This document shows positions 8,015 through 16,240 of a stretch of DNA of 30,556 nucleotides, one piece after another. Each line of letters begins with the position of its first letter. Within the stretch, counting starts at the first letter, position 1. The translations under genes and the position numbers were made by a program. Below the pieces are notes generated by a model. It was not told the DNA's origin. It worked only from the letters and a program-made list of their open reading frames with translations, and made no database searches. The stretch spans positions 14,979 to 45,534 of the forward strand of contig DGOU01000248.1 in assembly GCA_002390165.1 (NCBI GenBank). Reading direction: 5' to 3'. Source of the DNA: Lutibacter sp. UBA4458 (lineage in GTDB: Bacteria > Bacteroidota > Bacteroidia > Flavobacteriales > Flavobacteriaceae).

Positions 8015-8341
8015 ATGTTCAAATCCATTTCAAGTATAAAAACTACCGAACTTTTAAAAGGTTTTAATGGTAAATTTGTGCATACTGATAATTTTACAAT
8101 TGCCTTTTGGGAAATTGATAAGAACTCCATTTTACCAAAACATGCTCATATTCACGAGCAAACCACACAAGTTTTAGAAGGTAAATTAGAACTTACTATT
8201 GGCGAAAACACCAAAATTTTAGAAGCTGGTGATTTAGCAATAATTCCATCAAACGTATCCCATAGCGGAAAAGCTATAACAAACTGTAAAGTAACCGATG
8301 TTTTTTGCCCAGTTAGAGAAGATTATAAATTCAATAAATAG
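8015..8341 (+). CDS. Small cupin-domain protein
   Basis: This 108-residue protein is a single cupin barrel. Motif 1 is HAHIHEQTTQVLEGKLELT (about 43-61), with His43, His45 and Glu48 as candidate metal ligands. Motif 2 is GDLAIIPSNVSHSGKA, with His83. Close conservation of these residues suggests it binds a metal. No substrate is evident, since small cupins range from sugar isomerases to dioxygenases and ligand sensors. It sits between map and a methyltransferase gene in a tight run. The stop codon directly abuts the start of the next frame. Confidence 0.85.
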   Translation: MFKSISSIKTTELLKGFNGKFVHTDNFTIAFWEIDKNSILPKHAHIHEQTTQVLEGKLELTIGENTKILEAGDLAIIPSNVSHSGKAITNCKVTDVFCPVREDYKFNK

Positions 8342-9112
8342 TTGCTGTTGAAAAAAGTATTTAAATTTTTTTTAAATAGTATTCCAAGACCTTTTTTAAT
8401 AAAAGTTAGTTATTGGATAAGCCCATTTATTGCGTTTTTTCTAAAAGGAAATAAATTTACAGATCCAATTGACGGTAAAAGCTTTAGAACCTTTTTACCT
8501 TATGGCTATGGCAATCAACGAAGCAATGCCTTATCTCCTAGTACTTTATCTTTAGAAAGGCATAGATTACTTTGGTTGTATTTACAAAATAAAACCAATT
8601 TTTTTACTGCACCTAAAAAAGTATTACATATTGCACCCGAACAATGTTTTTTAAAACGTTTTAAACAGTTAAAAAATTTAGATTATATCACTGCTGATTT
8701 ATATTCGCCAATTGCAGATGTAAAAGCGGACATTTGTAATTTACCTTTTCAAAATAATGAATTTGATGTTGTTTTATGTAATCATGTTTTAGAACATATT
8801 AAAGACGATAAAAAAGCAATGAGTGAATTATTTCGTGTTTTAAAACCTGGTGGATTTGGAATTTTTCAAATTCCTCAAGATTTAAATAGAGATAAAACTT
8901 ACGAAGATTTCACCATTACTAATCCAAAAGACAGAGCCAAACATTTTGGACAATATGACCATGTTAGAATTTATGGAAAAGACTATTTTGATAAACTACG
9001 TGTTGCCGGATTTAAAGTAACTGAAATAAACTACGCTTCAAAAATAAATGACAACCTAGTTGAAAAATATTGCTTACTTAAAAATGAAATTTTACCAGTC
9101 TGTTTTAAATAA
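8342..9112 (+). CDS. Class I SAM-dependent methyltransferase, non-ATG start
   Basis: The 256-residue product has a Rossmann methyltransferase core. VLHIAPEQCFLKRF (about 94-107) is motif I, YITADL is motif II, and FDVVLCNHVLEHIKDD and LFRVLKPGGFGIF are the later motifs of the methyltransferase 11/25 families. The first 35 residues are hydrophobic and aromatic (KVFKFFLNSIPRPFLIK, then SYWISPFIAFF), so it may sit on the membrane. No ATG lies near the 5' end. Translation must begin at TTG 8342, CTG 8345 or TTG 8348, directly after the cupin stop, which suggests coupled translation. The substrate is unknown. Confidence 0.82.
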   Translation: MLLKKVFKFFLNSIPRPFLIKVSYWISPFIAFFLKGNKFTDPIDGKSFRTFLPYGYGNQRSNALSPSTLSLERHRLLWLYLQNKTNFFTAPKKVLHIAPEQCFLKRFKQLKNLDYITADLYSPIADVKADICNLPFQNNEFDVVLCNHVLEHIKDDKKAMSELFRVLKPGGFGIFQIPQDLNRDKTYEDFTITNPKDRAKHFGQYDHVRIYGKDYFDKLRVAGFKVTEINYASKINDNLVEKYCLLKNEILPVCFK

Positions 9113-9113
9113 T

Positions 9114-10100
9114 TTACTCTGTAAAATTAGCCGATTTATAAGTTTTCATTTCATTATTTTCATCAGAATAAATTAAAAAAGCCTTTAATTCTGGATGATT
9201 TTTTAAAAATACTTTTGCTTTTTCAAAACCCATCGCCATAAATGCAGTTGCATAACCATCTACATCTGCACAATCCGATTTTGAAATAACGGAAACACTT
9301 AACAAATTACTTGGAGTTGCAAAACCAGTTAACGGATTAATAGTATGTACATATTTTTGTCCATTTTTTGCAAGTCTAAATTTTCTATAATTACCCGAAG
9401 TAGCAATAGATTCGTTTAGTAATTTAATTTTAGTATTTATAGACCTTGTTCCGTCAGAATTTGGATTTTCTATGGCTATTCTCCAAGGTATTCCTAATTG
9501 ATTAATTCCTCTTGCTCTAATTTCTCCCCCAATTTCAACCATATAATTTGAAATACTGTTTTTTTCAAACATTCTACCAACCAAATCTACCAAATAACCT
9601 TTTGCAATAGCATTAAAATCAAAATACGTTTGGGGATATTTTTTTATAATTTTGCTGCCTTTTAAAGATACTTTATTAAATCCAACATAGGTTAAAAGCT
9701 CTTTAACTTTTGTTGAATCCATATTTTTAATTCGTTTTCCAGGTCCAAAACCCCAAGCATTTACTAAAATTCCGACCGTTGGATCAAATTCACCTTTAGT
9801 TTCTTTATAAATTTTTGCAGATTTCAAAAAAACTTCTTTAAAATAATCATCAATTACAACACTTGTATCTCCCTTATTTATTTTTGAAATATCAGAAGTT
9901 GGTATATAAGTAGAAATAGATTGATTTACCTTTTTAATAATACTTTCAATTTTTATATCTAAATTTTTATTATCAGGATTTAAATATCGAATGGTAAACG
10001 TGGTTCCAATAGCATCCCCTCTTAAAATTACTAAATTCTCCTTTTTTTGATTACAAGAAAATAATGCTACAACAACTAAAAACAGTACTATTTTTTTCAT
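9114..10100 (-). CDS. apbE: FAD:protein FMN transferase (lipoprotein)
   Basis: The 328-residue protein is an exported ApbE. Its lipoprotein signal ends in ALFSC (Cys16). Family motifs follow: GEFDPTVG (103-110), DFNAIAKGYLVD (161-172), GGEIRARG (191-198), HTINPLTG (252-259) and CADVDGYATAFMAMG (277-291) with the Mg-binding aspartates. ApbE takes FMN from FAD and attaches it by a phosphoester bond to Thr in target proteins. NqrB and NqrC, encoded a short way downstream and carrying such Thr motifs, are the obvious targets. The gene converges on the methyltransferase gene with only one nucleotide between stop codons. Confidence 0.95.
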   Translation of the reverse strand: MKKIVLFLVVVALFSCNQKKENLVILRGDAIGTTFTIRYLNPDNKNLDIKIESIIKKVNQSISTYIPTSDISKINKGDTSVVIDDYFKEVFLKSAKIYKETKGEFDPTVGILVNAWGFGPGKRIKNMDSTKVKELLTYVGFNKVSLKGSKIIKKYPQTYFDFNAIAKGYLVDLVGRMFEKNSISNYMVEIGGEIRARGINQLGIPWRIAIENPNSDGTRSINTKIKLLNESIATSGNYRKFRLAKNGQKYVHTINPLTGFATPSNLLSVSVISKSDCADVDGYATAFMAMGFEKAKVFLKNHPELKAFLIYSDENNEMKTYKSANFTE

Positions 10101-10138
10101 TTTTTATTACTTTAATTTTTTTCAAAATTATTACTATT

Positions 10139-10146
10139 CAAAGATA
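10139..10146 (-). promoter_or_regulatory. Candidate -7 promoter box for apbE
   Basis: The minus strand reads TATCTTTG, matching TAnnTTTG, about 39 nt upstream of the apbE ATG. A -33 TTG is not evident. Confidence 0.4.
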
Positions 10147-10213
10147 ACCTTTAAATTTTTCTTAAATTGATGATTATTTATAATTAAAGTACAAATCGTA
10201 CGTTTCTTTTTTA

Positions 10214-10221
10214 TAAATTTG
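10214..10221 (+). promoter_or_regulatory. Candidate -7 promoter box for the OmpA-like gene
   Basis: TAAATTTG fits TAnnTTTG, 24 nt before the ATG at 10246. A short palindrome CGTACG (10197-10202, flanked by aaat and ttt) lies just upstream and could be a binding site, but it is too short to claim. Confidence 0.45.
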
Positions 10222-10245
10222 TTTTTATTAAAATCATTCTAAATT

Positions 10246-11085
10246 ATGAAAAAATTATTTTTAGTAGGACTTACTATTTCTATAGCGTTAAGTTCTTGTG
10301 TATCACAAAAAAAGTACAGCGAACTTGAAGACAATTTCAACGGTAAAAGTAAAGAATTAGTAGATACTAAGGCTGACTTAATGAAATGTAGAATTGAAGC
10401 TGAAGGTAGAGTTAAAACTTTAAGCCAACAAGTAGAAGATTTGAAAAAAGACAAAGAAAAAACATTAGAATATGTAGATAATTTAACTGTTTTATCAAAA
10501 TCTGCTTCTGACAATATTAAAGAAACTCTTTCTCAAATGGGTAAAAAAGATGAATATATTAAATATATTCAAAAAGCTATTACACGAAAAGATTCTATAA
10601 ACTTAGCTTTAGGATTTAAATTAAAAAGTGTGTTAAAAGAAGGTTTTAATGATCAAGACATTCAAGTAAGTGTTGAAAAAACAGTGGTTTATATTTCTAT
10701 AGCAGATAAATTATTATTTAAAAGTGGTAGCGCAACCATTTCAACTGCAGCTAAAAATGTATTAGGTAAAGTTGCTGAAGTTGTTGGTGCACAACCAAAT
10801 GTGGAAGTAATGGTAGAAGGCTATACCGATAACAAACCAATTAGTACTGCAGGAATTAAAGATAACTGGGATTTAAGTGTAATGAGATCTACTGCTGTAG
10901 TTAGAGTTTTACAAGATGATTATAACATTGAGCCTAGCCGTTTAATTGCCGCTGGTAGAAGTGAATATAAACCTTTAGAAAGTAATGATACTGTTGAAGG
11001 TAGAGCAAGAAACAGAAGAACAAGAATTGTTTTAATGCCTAAATTAGATCAGTTCTTTAAAATATTAGAAGATAAAGTTGAATAA
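10246..11085 (+). CDS. OmpA/Pal-type peptidoglycan-binding lipoprotein with coiled coil
   Basis: The 279-residue product starts with a lipoprotein signal ending in ALSSC (Cys18). Residues 20-115 are charged and helix-rich, consistent with a coiled coil. An OmpA C-terminal domain covers about 150-265: DKLLFKSGSATIS, VEVMVEGYTDNKPI, NWDLSVMRSTAVVRVL and GRARNRRTRIVLMP. The last two carry the residues used for binding peptidoglycan. It probably links the outer membrane to the cell wall, with a periplasmic coiled-coil spacer. It has no beta-barrel. It is followed by a strong terminator and has its own promoter, so it appears to be a single-gene unit between apbE and the nqr cluster. Confidence 0.92.
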   Translation: MKKLFLVGLTISIALSSCVSQKKYSELEDNFNGKSKELVDTKADLMKCRIEAEGRVKTLSQQVEDLKKDKEKTLEYVDNLTVLSKSASDNIKETLSQMGKKDEYIKYIQKAITRKDSINLALGFKLKSVLKEGFNDQDIQVSVEKTVVYISIADKLLFKSGSATISTAAKNVLGKVAEVVGAQPNVEVMVEGYTDNKPISTAGIKDNWDLSVMRSTAVVRVLQDDYNIEPSRLIAAGRSEYKPLESNDTVEGRARNRRTRIVLMPKLDQFFKILEDKVE

Positions 11086-11103
11086 TTAACTTTTAACTAT
11101 ATT

Positions 11104-11135
11104 AAAAAAAGCCACATTTAAATGTGGCTTTTTTA
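11104..11135. terminator. Bidirectional terminator between OmpA-like gene and the small nqr-adjacent gene
   Basis: The stem aaaaaagccacattt (11105-11119) is perfectly complementary to aaatgtggctttttt (11120-11134); in practice the centre would open as a loop. A- and T-runs flank it. The stop codon of the minus-strand gene (11133-11135) lies within it. Confidence 0.88.
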
Positions 11136-11510
11136 GTTTAAGTCAATTGCTAAATCTTGCAAGCCTTCATATTTTAACAAATAATCCTCATCAAAATTTG
11201 GGTATTTCGTTTCATCATCAACCCGTCCAATACCTAAACCTGCAAAAAGTACTTTAGCATGATTCTTTTTAGCGTGGTTTTTAAAAGTTTCCATCCAAAT
11301 AACATCGTATTCCACTGGGTAATTTATAACTGTATCAAACCTAACTAAAACAAAATAACGTTGATTTTTAGCATCAATACAAACAAATTGTGGATGTTTT
11401 TTTAATTGGCTATTAACCGCTAAAAATTCAAAACCACGTTTTTCTAGATCCTTTCCTACAATATTCATTGCTAAATTATGTAGTTCTTGTTGTGTTAATT
11501 TTCGTTGCAT
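11133..11510 (-). CDS. Uncharacterised 125-residue protein beside nqrF
   Basis: The product is soluble, with no signal peptide and no membrane segment. It begins MQRKLTQQELHNLAMNIVG and has a central KHPQFVCIDAKNQRYFVLVRF stretch that looks like a small alpha/beta domain. Similar proteins in flavobacteria are, as far as I recall, often labelled as NQR subunit F, but it has neither the 2Fe-2S nor the FAD/NADH motifs of NqrF, so that label would be wrong. I chose ATG 11510. An in-frame ATG at 11561 would put the nqr terminator hairpin inside the coding region. Position suggests, but does not prove, a link to the NQR complex. Confidence 0.7.
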   Translation of the reverse strand: MQRKLTQQELHNLAMNIVGKDLEKRGFEFLAVNSQLKKHPQFVCIDAKNQRYFVLVRFDTVINYPVEYDVIWMETFKNHAKKNHAKVLFAGLGIGRVDDETKYPNFDEDYLLKYEGLQDLAIDLN

Positions 11511-11525
11511 ATTAAAGTATTCATC

Positions 11526-11558
11526 AAAAAAAATCCGATACAAAGGTACCGGATTTTT
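11526..11558 (-). terminator. Terminator of the nqr operon
   Basis: On the minus strand a 13-bp stem (plus-strand arms 11529-11541 and 11546-11558, one G-U pair) with loop cttt is followed by a run of eight T. It lies 24 nt past the nqrF stop codon. It also contains a -7 promoter box for the next gene. Confidence 0.85.
11541..11548 (-). promoter_or_regulatory. Candidate -7 promoter box inside the nqr terminator
   Basis: The minus strand reads TACCTTTG, matching TAnnTTTG, 30 nt upstream of the ATG at 11510. It covers the loop and inner stem of the nqr terminator. No -33 TTG is visible, so the match could be chance. Confidence 0.35.
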
Positions 11559-11581
11559 CATTTATATTAATTTATTTTGAA

Positions 11582-12892
11582 TTATCCTCCAAAATCATCA
11601 AATCTGATATTTTCATCTGGCATTCCAAAATCTTGTCCCATTTTTTCAACCGCTTTGTTCATTAACGGTGGACCACAAAAATATAATTCAATATCTTCCG
11701 GAGTTTCATGTTTAGATAAAAATTCATCAATTACAGCCTGGTGTACAAATCCTGTAAAACCATCTCCTTCTGTATCATTTATATCTTTTTTATTAACCCA
11801 ATTATCTTCAGGTAAAGGTTCAGATAATACTAAATAGAATTTAAAATTTGGAAATTCTTTTTCTAAATGTTTAAAGTGATCTAAATAAAATAATTCTCGT
11901 TTAGATCTACCTCCATACCAGTAACTAACTTTTCTGTTTGTTTTTAAGGTTTTGAATAAATGATATAAATGAGAACGCATTGGAGCCATACCTGCACCAC
12001 CACCAACATATAACATTTCAGCATCTGAATCGTTTATAAAAAACTCACCATAAGGCCCAGAAATAGTAACTTTATCTCCTGCTTTTCTTGAGAAAATATA
12101 AGAGGAAGCAACACCTGGATTAACTTTCATCCAACCATTGGTAGCTCTATCAAAAGGTGGTGTAGCAATACGTACATTTAGCATAACTCTTCTTCCTTCA
12201 GCAGGATAAGAAGCCATCGAATATGCACGTTCAACAGATTCTGTATTAACCATTTTTAATGGCCATAAATTGAATTTATCCCATTCTAATTGGAATTTAT
12301 CTGGAGTTTCATGTTCTTCTGGATGAGCAGTAATATCCATATCTTTAAATTCTACTTCACAAGGAGGTATTTCTATTTGAATATATCCACCTGCTTTGTA
12401 GTCCATATCTTCCGGAATTTCTACTACAAATTCTTTAATAAAAGAAGCTAAATTGTAATTACTTACTACCGTTGCTTCCCATTTTTTTATTCCAAATACT
12501 TCTTCAGGAATTTTAATATCCATATCCTGACGAACCTTAACTTGACAACCTAAACGATAACCATCTTGTAATTGTTTTCTAGTAAAATTAGGTGTTTCTG
12601 TTGGTAGAGCTTCACCTCCACCAGAATTCACTACACATTTACATTGTAAACAAGTACCTCCACCACCACAAGCTGATGGTAAAAATATTTTTTGATTACT
12701 TAAAGTAGTTAATAAAGATCCTCCAGAAGGAACATCAATTTCTTTTTCACCGTTTATTTTAATTTTTACTGGCCCAGACGGTGCTAATTTTTGTTTAACA
12801 ACTAATAGCAAAGCCACTAATAAAAGAGTTAAAATTAAAAAAGCTACTACTGTTACAATAACTGTACCTAGGGTATTTACTGCTAATATCAT
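11582..12892 (-). CDS. nqrF: Na+-translocating NADH:quinone reductase subunit F
   Basis: NqrF is the NADH-oxidising entry subunit of the Na+-pumping complex in the inner membrane. The 436 residues contain an N-terminal membrane helix (about 10-32). Next is a 2Fe-2S ferredoxin domain with Cys75, Cys81, Cys84 and Cys116. The FAD-binding motif ERAYSMAS is at 221-228. The NADH-binding parts are [14 protein letters not shown] (295-308) and FCGPPLMN (405-412). The terminal FDDFGG is typical of the subunit. Length is slightly above the proteobacterial 407-410, mainly by small insertions. It is the last gene of nqrABCDEF, 2 nt after nqrE, with a terminator after it. Confidence 0.97.
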   Translation of the reverse strand: MILAVNTLGTVIVTVVAFLILTLLLVALLLVVKQKLAPSGPVKIKINGEKEIDVPSGGSLLTTLSNQKIFLPSACGGGGTCLQCKCVVNSGGGEALPTETPNFTRKQLQDGYRLGCQVKVRQDMDIKIPEEVFGIKKWEATVVSNYNLASFIKEFVVEIPEDMDYKAGGYIQIEIPPCEVEFKDMDITAHPEEHETPDKFQLEWDKFNLWPLKMVNTESVERAYSMASYPAEGRRVMLNVRIATPPFDRATNGWMKVNPGVASSYIFSRKAGDKVTISGPYGEFFINDSDAEMLYVGGGAGMAPMRSHLYHLFKTLKTNRKVSYWYGGRSKRELFYLDHFKHLEKEFPNFKFYLVLSEPLPEDNWVNKKDINDTEGDGFTGFVHQAVIDEFLSKHETPEDIELYFCGPPLMNKAVEKMGQDFGMPDENIRFDDFGG

Positions 12893-12894
12893 TG

Positions 12895-13608
12895 TTATTT
12901 TTTAATTTCTGTTGTGTTATTAGCTAAATTATTAGCTTTTATATTTTTTACCACTTTTACAGTTTCTACTTTTTTAGCTTTTTTTTCTGTACCACCTGTC
13001 AACATTCCACCAAAACTCATAAAGCCAATAGCCATTAATCCTGTAATAATAAACGTAATTCCTAATCCTCTTAATGCTGGAGGAATATTTGAGTATCTAA
13101 TTTTTTCACGAATTGCTGCAATAGCTAAAATTGCTAAAAACCAACCAATACCAGAGCTAACACCATAGTTAAATGCTAAGCCTAAATTTGGAATTTCACG
13201 AGATTGCATAAATAAGGAACCTCCTAAAATAGCACAGTTTACTGCTATAAGCGGTAAAAATATACCTAAGGAATTATATAACGACGGAGAAAATTTCTCT
13301 ACAATTATTTCTACCAATTGAACCATAGTTGCAATTGTAGCAATAAACATAATAAAAGATAAGAAACTTAAATCGTATTCCGCATATTCTGGACCCAACC
13401 AAGCTAATGCGCCTTCTTGTAAAATATAATGATCTAATAGCCAGTTTAAAGGAACTGTAATTGCCATTACAAAAATAACTGCTGCCCCTAAACCTACCGC
13501 AGTAGAGACTTTTTTAGATACAGCAAGGTATGAGCACATTCCTAAGAATGTAGCAAACACCATGTTATCTATAAATATTGATTTAAAAAATAATTCTAAA
13601 TGTTCCAT
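12895..13608 (-). CDS. nqrE: Na+-translocating NADH:quinone reductase subunit E
   Basis: This integral membrane subunit has about six helices and pairs with NqrD. Cys25 (FLGMCSYLA) and Cys125 (IAVNCAILGG) match the cysteines that, in the solved complex, help hold the iron centre between NqrD and NqrE. The body matches the usual length of about 200 residues. A further 30 or so residues (206-237) rich in Lys, Val, Asn and Thr extend the C-terminus and are absent from well-studied NqrE proteins. Gaps of 2 and 5 nt to its neighbours place it firmly in the operon. Confidence 0.96.
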   Translation of the reverse strand: MEHLELFFKSIFIDNMVFATFLGMCSYLAVSKKVSTAVGLGAAVIFVMAITVPLNWLLDHYILQEGALAWLGPEYAEYDLSFLSFIMFIATIATMVQLVEIIVEKFSPSLYNSLGIFLPLIAVNCAILGGSLFMQSREIPNLGLAFNYGVSSGIGWFLAILAIAAIREKIRYSNIPPALRGLGITFIITGLMAIGFMSFGGMLTGGTEKKAKKVETVKVVKNIKANNLANNTTEIKK

Positions 13609-13613
13609 AGTGT

Positions 13614-14261
13614 TTAATTTTCTTCAATTAATGATGAGTTTCTTGAACGTTGCACCCAAATAATAATACCTAAGGTTATTAAAGCCATTGGCGCTAACAG
13701 CATAAAGCCGTTATTTTCGTATCCAAAAGCATATAGTCCAGTTTTTTTAACAGAATCTCCTAATACCTTAATTCCGAATAAAGAGCCTGAACCTAATAAT
13801 TCTCTAAAAAATGCAACAATAACTAGTATAATTCCGTACCCACCTGCATTTCCAATTCCATCTAAAAATGATTTCCAAGGAGTATTTGCAAGTGCAAAAG
13901 CCTCAAAACGTCCCATAATGATACAGTTGGTAATAATTAAACCAACAAATACAGATAATTGTTTTGATAATTCATAAGAATACGCTTTTAAAACTTGGTC
14001 CACAATAATTACCAATGCTGCTGCAATAACTAATTGAGCAATAATTCTAATTTTTGGAGGTATTATATTTCTCATTAAAGAGATTACCACATTACCTGCT
14101 GCTAAAACAAACATTACAGATATTGCCATTACAATAGCAGCTTTAAGTTGTGCTGTAATTGCTAAAGCAGAACAAATACCTAAAACTTGCACCGTAATTG
14201 GGTTATTATCAAATAATGGGTCTTTTACTAATTTTAAATCTTTTTTTGTTAATAATCCCAT
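13614..14261 (-). CDS. nqrD: Na+-translocating NADH:quinone reductase subunit D
   Basis: The 215-residue membrane subunit starts with a short soluble segment (LTKKDLKLVKDPLFDNNP), then about six helices. Cys30 (VLGICSALA) and Cys113 (IITNCIIMGRFE) are the counterparts of the NqrE pair. They are expected to complete the buried iron site that carries electrons across the membrane. The length is normal. It lies 3 nt from nqrC and 5 nt from nqrE. Confidence 0.96.
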   Translation of the reverse strand: MGLLTKKDLKLVKDPLFDNNPITVQVLGICSALAITAQLKAAIVMAISVMFVLAAGNVVISLMRNIIPPKIRIIAQLVIAAALVIIVDQVLKAYSYELSKQLSVFVGLIITNCIIMGRFEAFALANTPWKSFLDGIGNAGGYGIILVIVAFFRELLGSGSLFGIKVLGDSVKKTGLYAFGYENNGFMLLAPMALITLGIIIWVQRSRNSSLIEEN

Positions 14262-14264
14262 AAT

Positions 14265-15011
14265 TTATTGATTTAAAGTTTCTAAATAAGGTTCATACAT
14301 TTTTAAATCTATTTTTAACATTGCTGACACACCATTTCCGGTAAGCGTAGCACCTGCCATTGCATCCACTTCACAATCCGCTTTATCTAAACTTTTAGGA
14401 TCAGCATTACCTTTTAACACGGTAATTCCTTCAAATTTGCCATCTTTAAAAATATGTTCTCCTGTAAATGCATCCATAAAATATCGTTCTTTAATATTTC
14501 CACCTAAACCAGGAGTTTCCCCTTTATGATCGAAATAAACTCCTTCTACAACTAAATCTTTATCTAAGGCTATATATCCCCATATTGCATCCCATAAACC
14601 TTTTCCTCTAACAGGAACTATGTAGTAGGTTTTATTATCTTTTTCACCAACAAATAGTGGCAATCTTCTAGCGTAAGATGGTTTTTTTGCTTTTTCGGCT
14701 TCTTTTTTAATATCAATTAAATAAGCTTTGTTATTTTCAGTAGCTTTTAAACCTCTAACAACATATTGTTTAACAATATATTTTGAGAATGCATTATCTA
14801 CATCTTTTTTTGAAATAAAATTAACCGAACCTTCTTCATTTTCATTAACTCCCATTGCGTATAAAATGTTTTGTTGTTTTTCTATACGTTTATTTTCAGC
14901 AATTTTGCCTTTTAAAGATTGAGCAACAAAAGCTAATAAAGAGCCAACGATAAGTACCATTGCTGTTGCAAACAGTATGGTATATGTATTACTTTCTGTA
15001 TTCCTTGACAT
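14265..15011 (-). CDS. nqrC: Na+-translocating NADH:quinone reductase subunit C
   Basis: NqrC has one N-terminal membrane helix (about 10-31) and a periplasmic FMN-binding domain. VDAMAGATLTGNGV (215-228) contains the flavinylation motif, with Thr222 the predicted attachment site for FMN transferred by ApbE. GETPGLGGNI (164-173) is a conserved family segment. Its start overlaps the end of nqrB by 23 nt, which suggests translational coupling. Confidence 0.96.
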   Translation of the reverse strand: MSRNTESNTYTILFATAMVLIVGSLLAFVAQSLKGKIAENKRIEKQQNILYAMGVNENEEGSVNFISKKDVDNAFSKYIVKQYVVRGLKATENNKAYLIDIKKEAEKAKKPSYARRLPLFVGEKDNKTYYIVPVRGKGLWDAIWGYIALDKDLVVEGVYFDHKGETPGLGGNIKERYFMDAFTGEHIFKDGKFEGITVLKGNADPKSLDKADCEVDAMAGATLTGNGVSAMLKIDLKMYEPYLETLNQ

Positions 15012-16236
15012 TGTAAACTGTTTTTGGTTTTAATCGTTTAAGTCTTTGTTTAATATTGGCTGCTACAACATAATGATCAATAGTTGGAGCAAATACATTC
15101 ATTAATAAAATTGCCAACATTACACCTTCTGGATAAGCTGGGTTAAATACTCGAATCATAATTGATAAAAATCCAATTAAAAATCCGTAAATCCATTTCC
15201 CTTTGTTTGTTTGTGATGCTGTAACAGGATCGGTTGCCATAAACACAACCCCAAAAGCAAATCCACCAATAAGTAAGTGTTCCCAAAAAGGTGTATTCAT
15301 TAAAGTATAAAATTTACTTCCTTCAGTAATCCAACCTGCATTTGCTACGCCATTAAAAATAAGTCCCATAGCTAATGCTCCTAACACTGCAGAAATCATA
15401 ATTCTCCAACTTCCTATTTTAGTATATATTAAGTAAATTGCTCCTAATAAAATTAATAGTGTTGAAGTTTCTCCAACAGAACCAGGAATAAATCCATAAA
15501 ACATATCCGTAACTGAATATGCTAAATCTTTTCCTCCGGCTAAGCTTCCTAAAATAGTTTCTCCTGTAAAGGCATCTAGATTGGCACCTGCCATAATTTC
15601 TTTAGATCTTTCCACTGCGCCTGTAACCCAAACTTTGTCTCCACTCATCCAAGTTGGATAAGCAAAGAATAAAAAAGCTCTAATAGTTAGAGCAGGGTTT
15701 AAAATATTCATTCCTGTACCTCCAAAAACTTCTTTTCCGATAACTACTCCAAAAATTATGGCTATTGCAAGCATCCATAATGGTGTATCTACTGGAACAA
15801 TTAATGGAATTAACATACCTGTTACAAAATAACCCTCTTCAACTTCATGATTATTTATGGTAGAAAAAATAACTTCTATTCCTAATCCTATAATATAGGA
15901 AACTAATAACAGAGGAATTAATTTTGTAGCACCTAACAAAAAGTTATCAAAATTCCAAAACTCACCACTAAAAAAGCCCATATTTGCTTGATAGCCATGA
16001 ATGGCAATGTGCTGTTGATAACCAACATTAAACATTGCAAAAATTAATATTGGAATAAGAGGCAAAACTACCATAGTCATGGTACGTTTTAAATCGTCAG
16101 CTCCTTTAATATGCCCACCAGAATTTGTTGTTTCATTTGGTGTGTATAAAAAAGTATGAACAGATGAAAAAGCAGGCAACCACTTTTTACCTTTGCCTCG
16201 TTTTTTTATATCATTTAATTTTTCTTTTAATCCCAT
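14989..16236 (-). CDS. nqrB: Na+-translocating NADH:quinone reductase subunit B
   Basis: This is the large membrane subunit, 415 residues with about ten helices. It is thought to form the Na+ path and to hold riboflavin and a covalent FMN. LDAFTGETILG (220-230) is the flavinylation motif, with Thr227 the predicted FMN site. The residue before it is Glu rather than the Ala usual in the ApbE target motif. KEVFGGTGMNILNPAL (168-183) and FMATDPVTA near the C-terminus are typical family segments. The gene follows nqrA after 4 nt. Confidence 0.96.
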   Translation of the reverse strand: MGLKEKLNDIKKRGKGKKWLPAFSSVHTFLYTPNETTNSGGHIKGADDLKRTMTMVVLPLIPILIFAMFNVGYQQHIAIHGYQANMGFFSGEFWNFDNFLLGATKLIPLLLVSYIIGLGIEVIFSTINNHEVEEGYFVTGMLIPLIVPVDTPLWMLAIAIIFGVVIGKEVFGGTGMNILNPALTIRAFLFFAYPTWMSGDKVWVTGAVERSKEIMAGANLDAFTGETILGSLAGGKDLAYSVTDMFYGFIPGSVGETSTLLILLGAIYLIYTKIGSWRIMISAVLGALAMGLIFNGVANAGWITEGSKFYTLMNTPFWEHLLIGGFAFGVVFMATDPVTASQTNKGKWIYGFLIGFLSIMIRVFNPAYPEGVMLAILLMNVFAPTIDHYVVAANIKQRLKRLKPKTVYNVKEYRK

Positions 16237-16240
16237 AATT

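Noticed and set aside
10191..10205. Short palindrome around CGTACG as an operator
   Set aside because: Six perfect bases are expected by chance in a window of this length; kept only as a remark on the promoter entry.
10239..10514. 91-residue minus-strand frame antisense to the OmpA-like gene
   Set aside because: It is a shadow of the lipoprotein coding region and has no start context or motif.
11511..11561. Upstream ATG extension of the nqr-adjacent small gene
   Set aside because: It would translate through the nqr terminator hairpin, and the conserved-looking N-terminus starts at ATG 11510.
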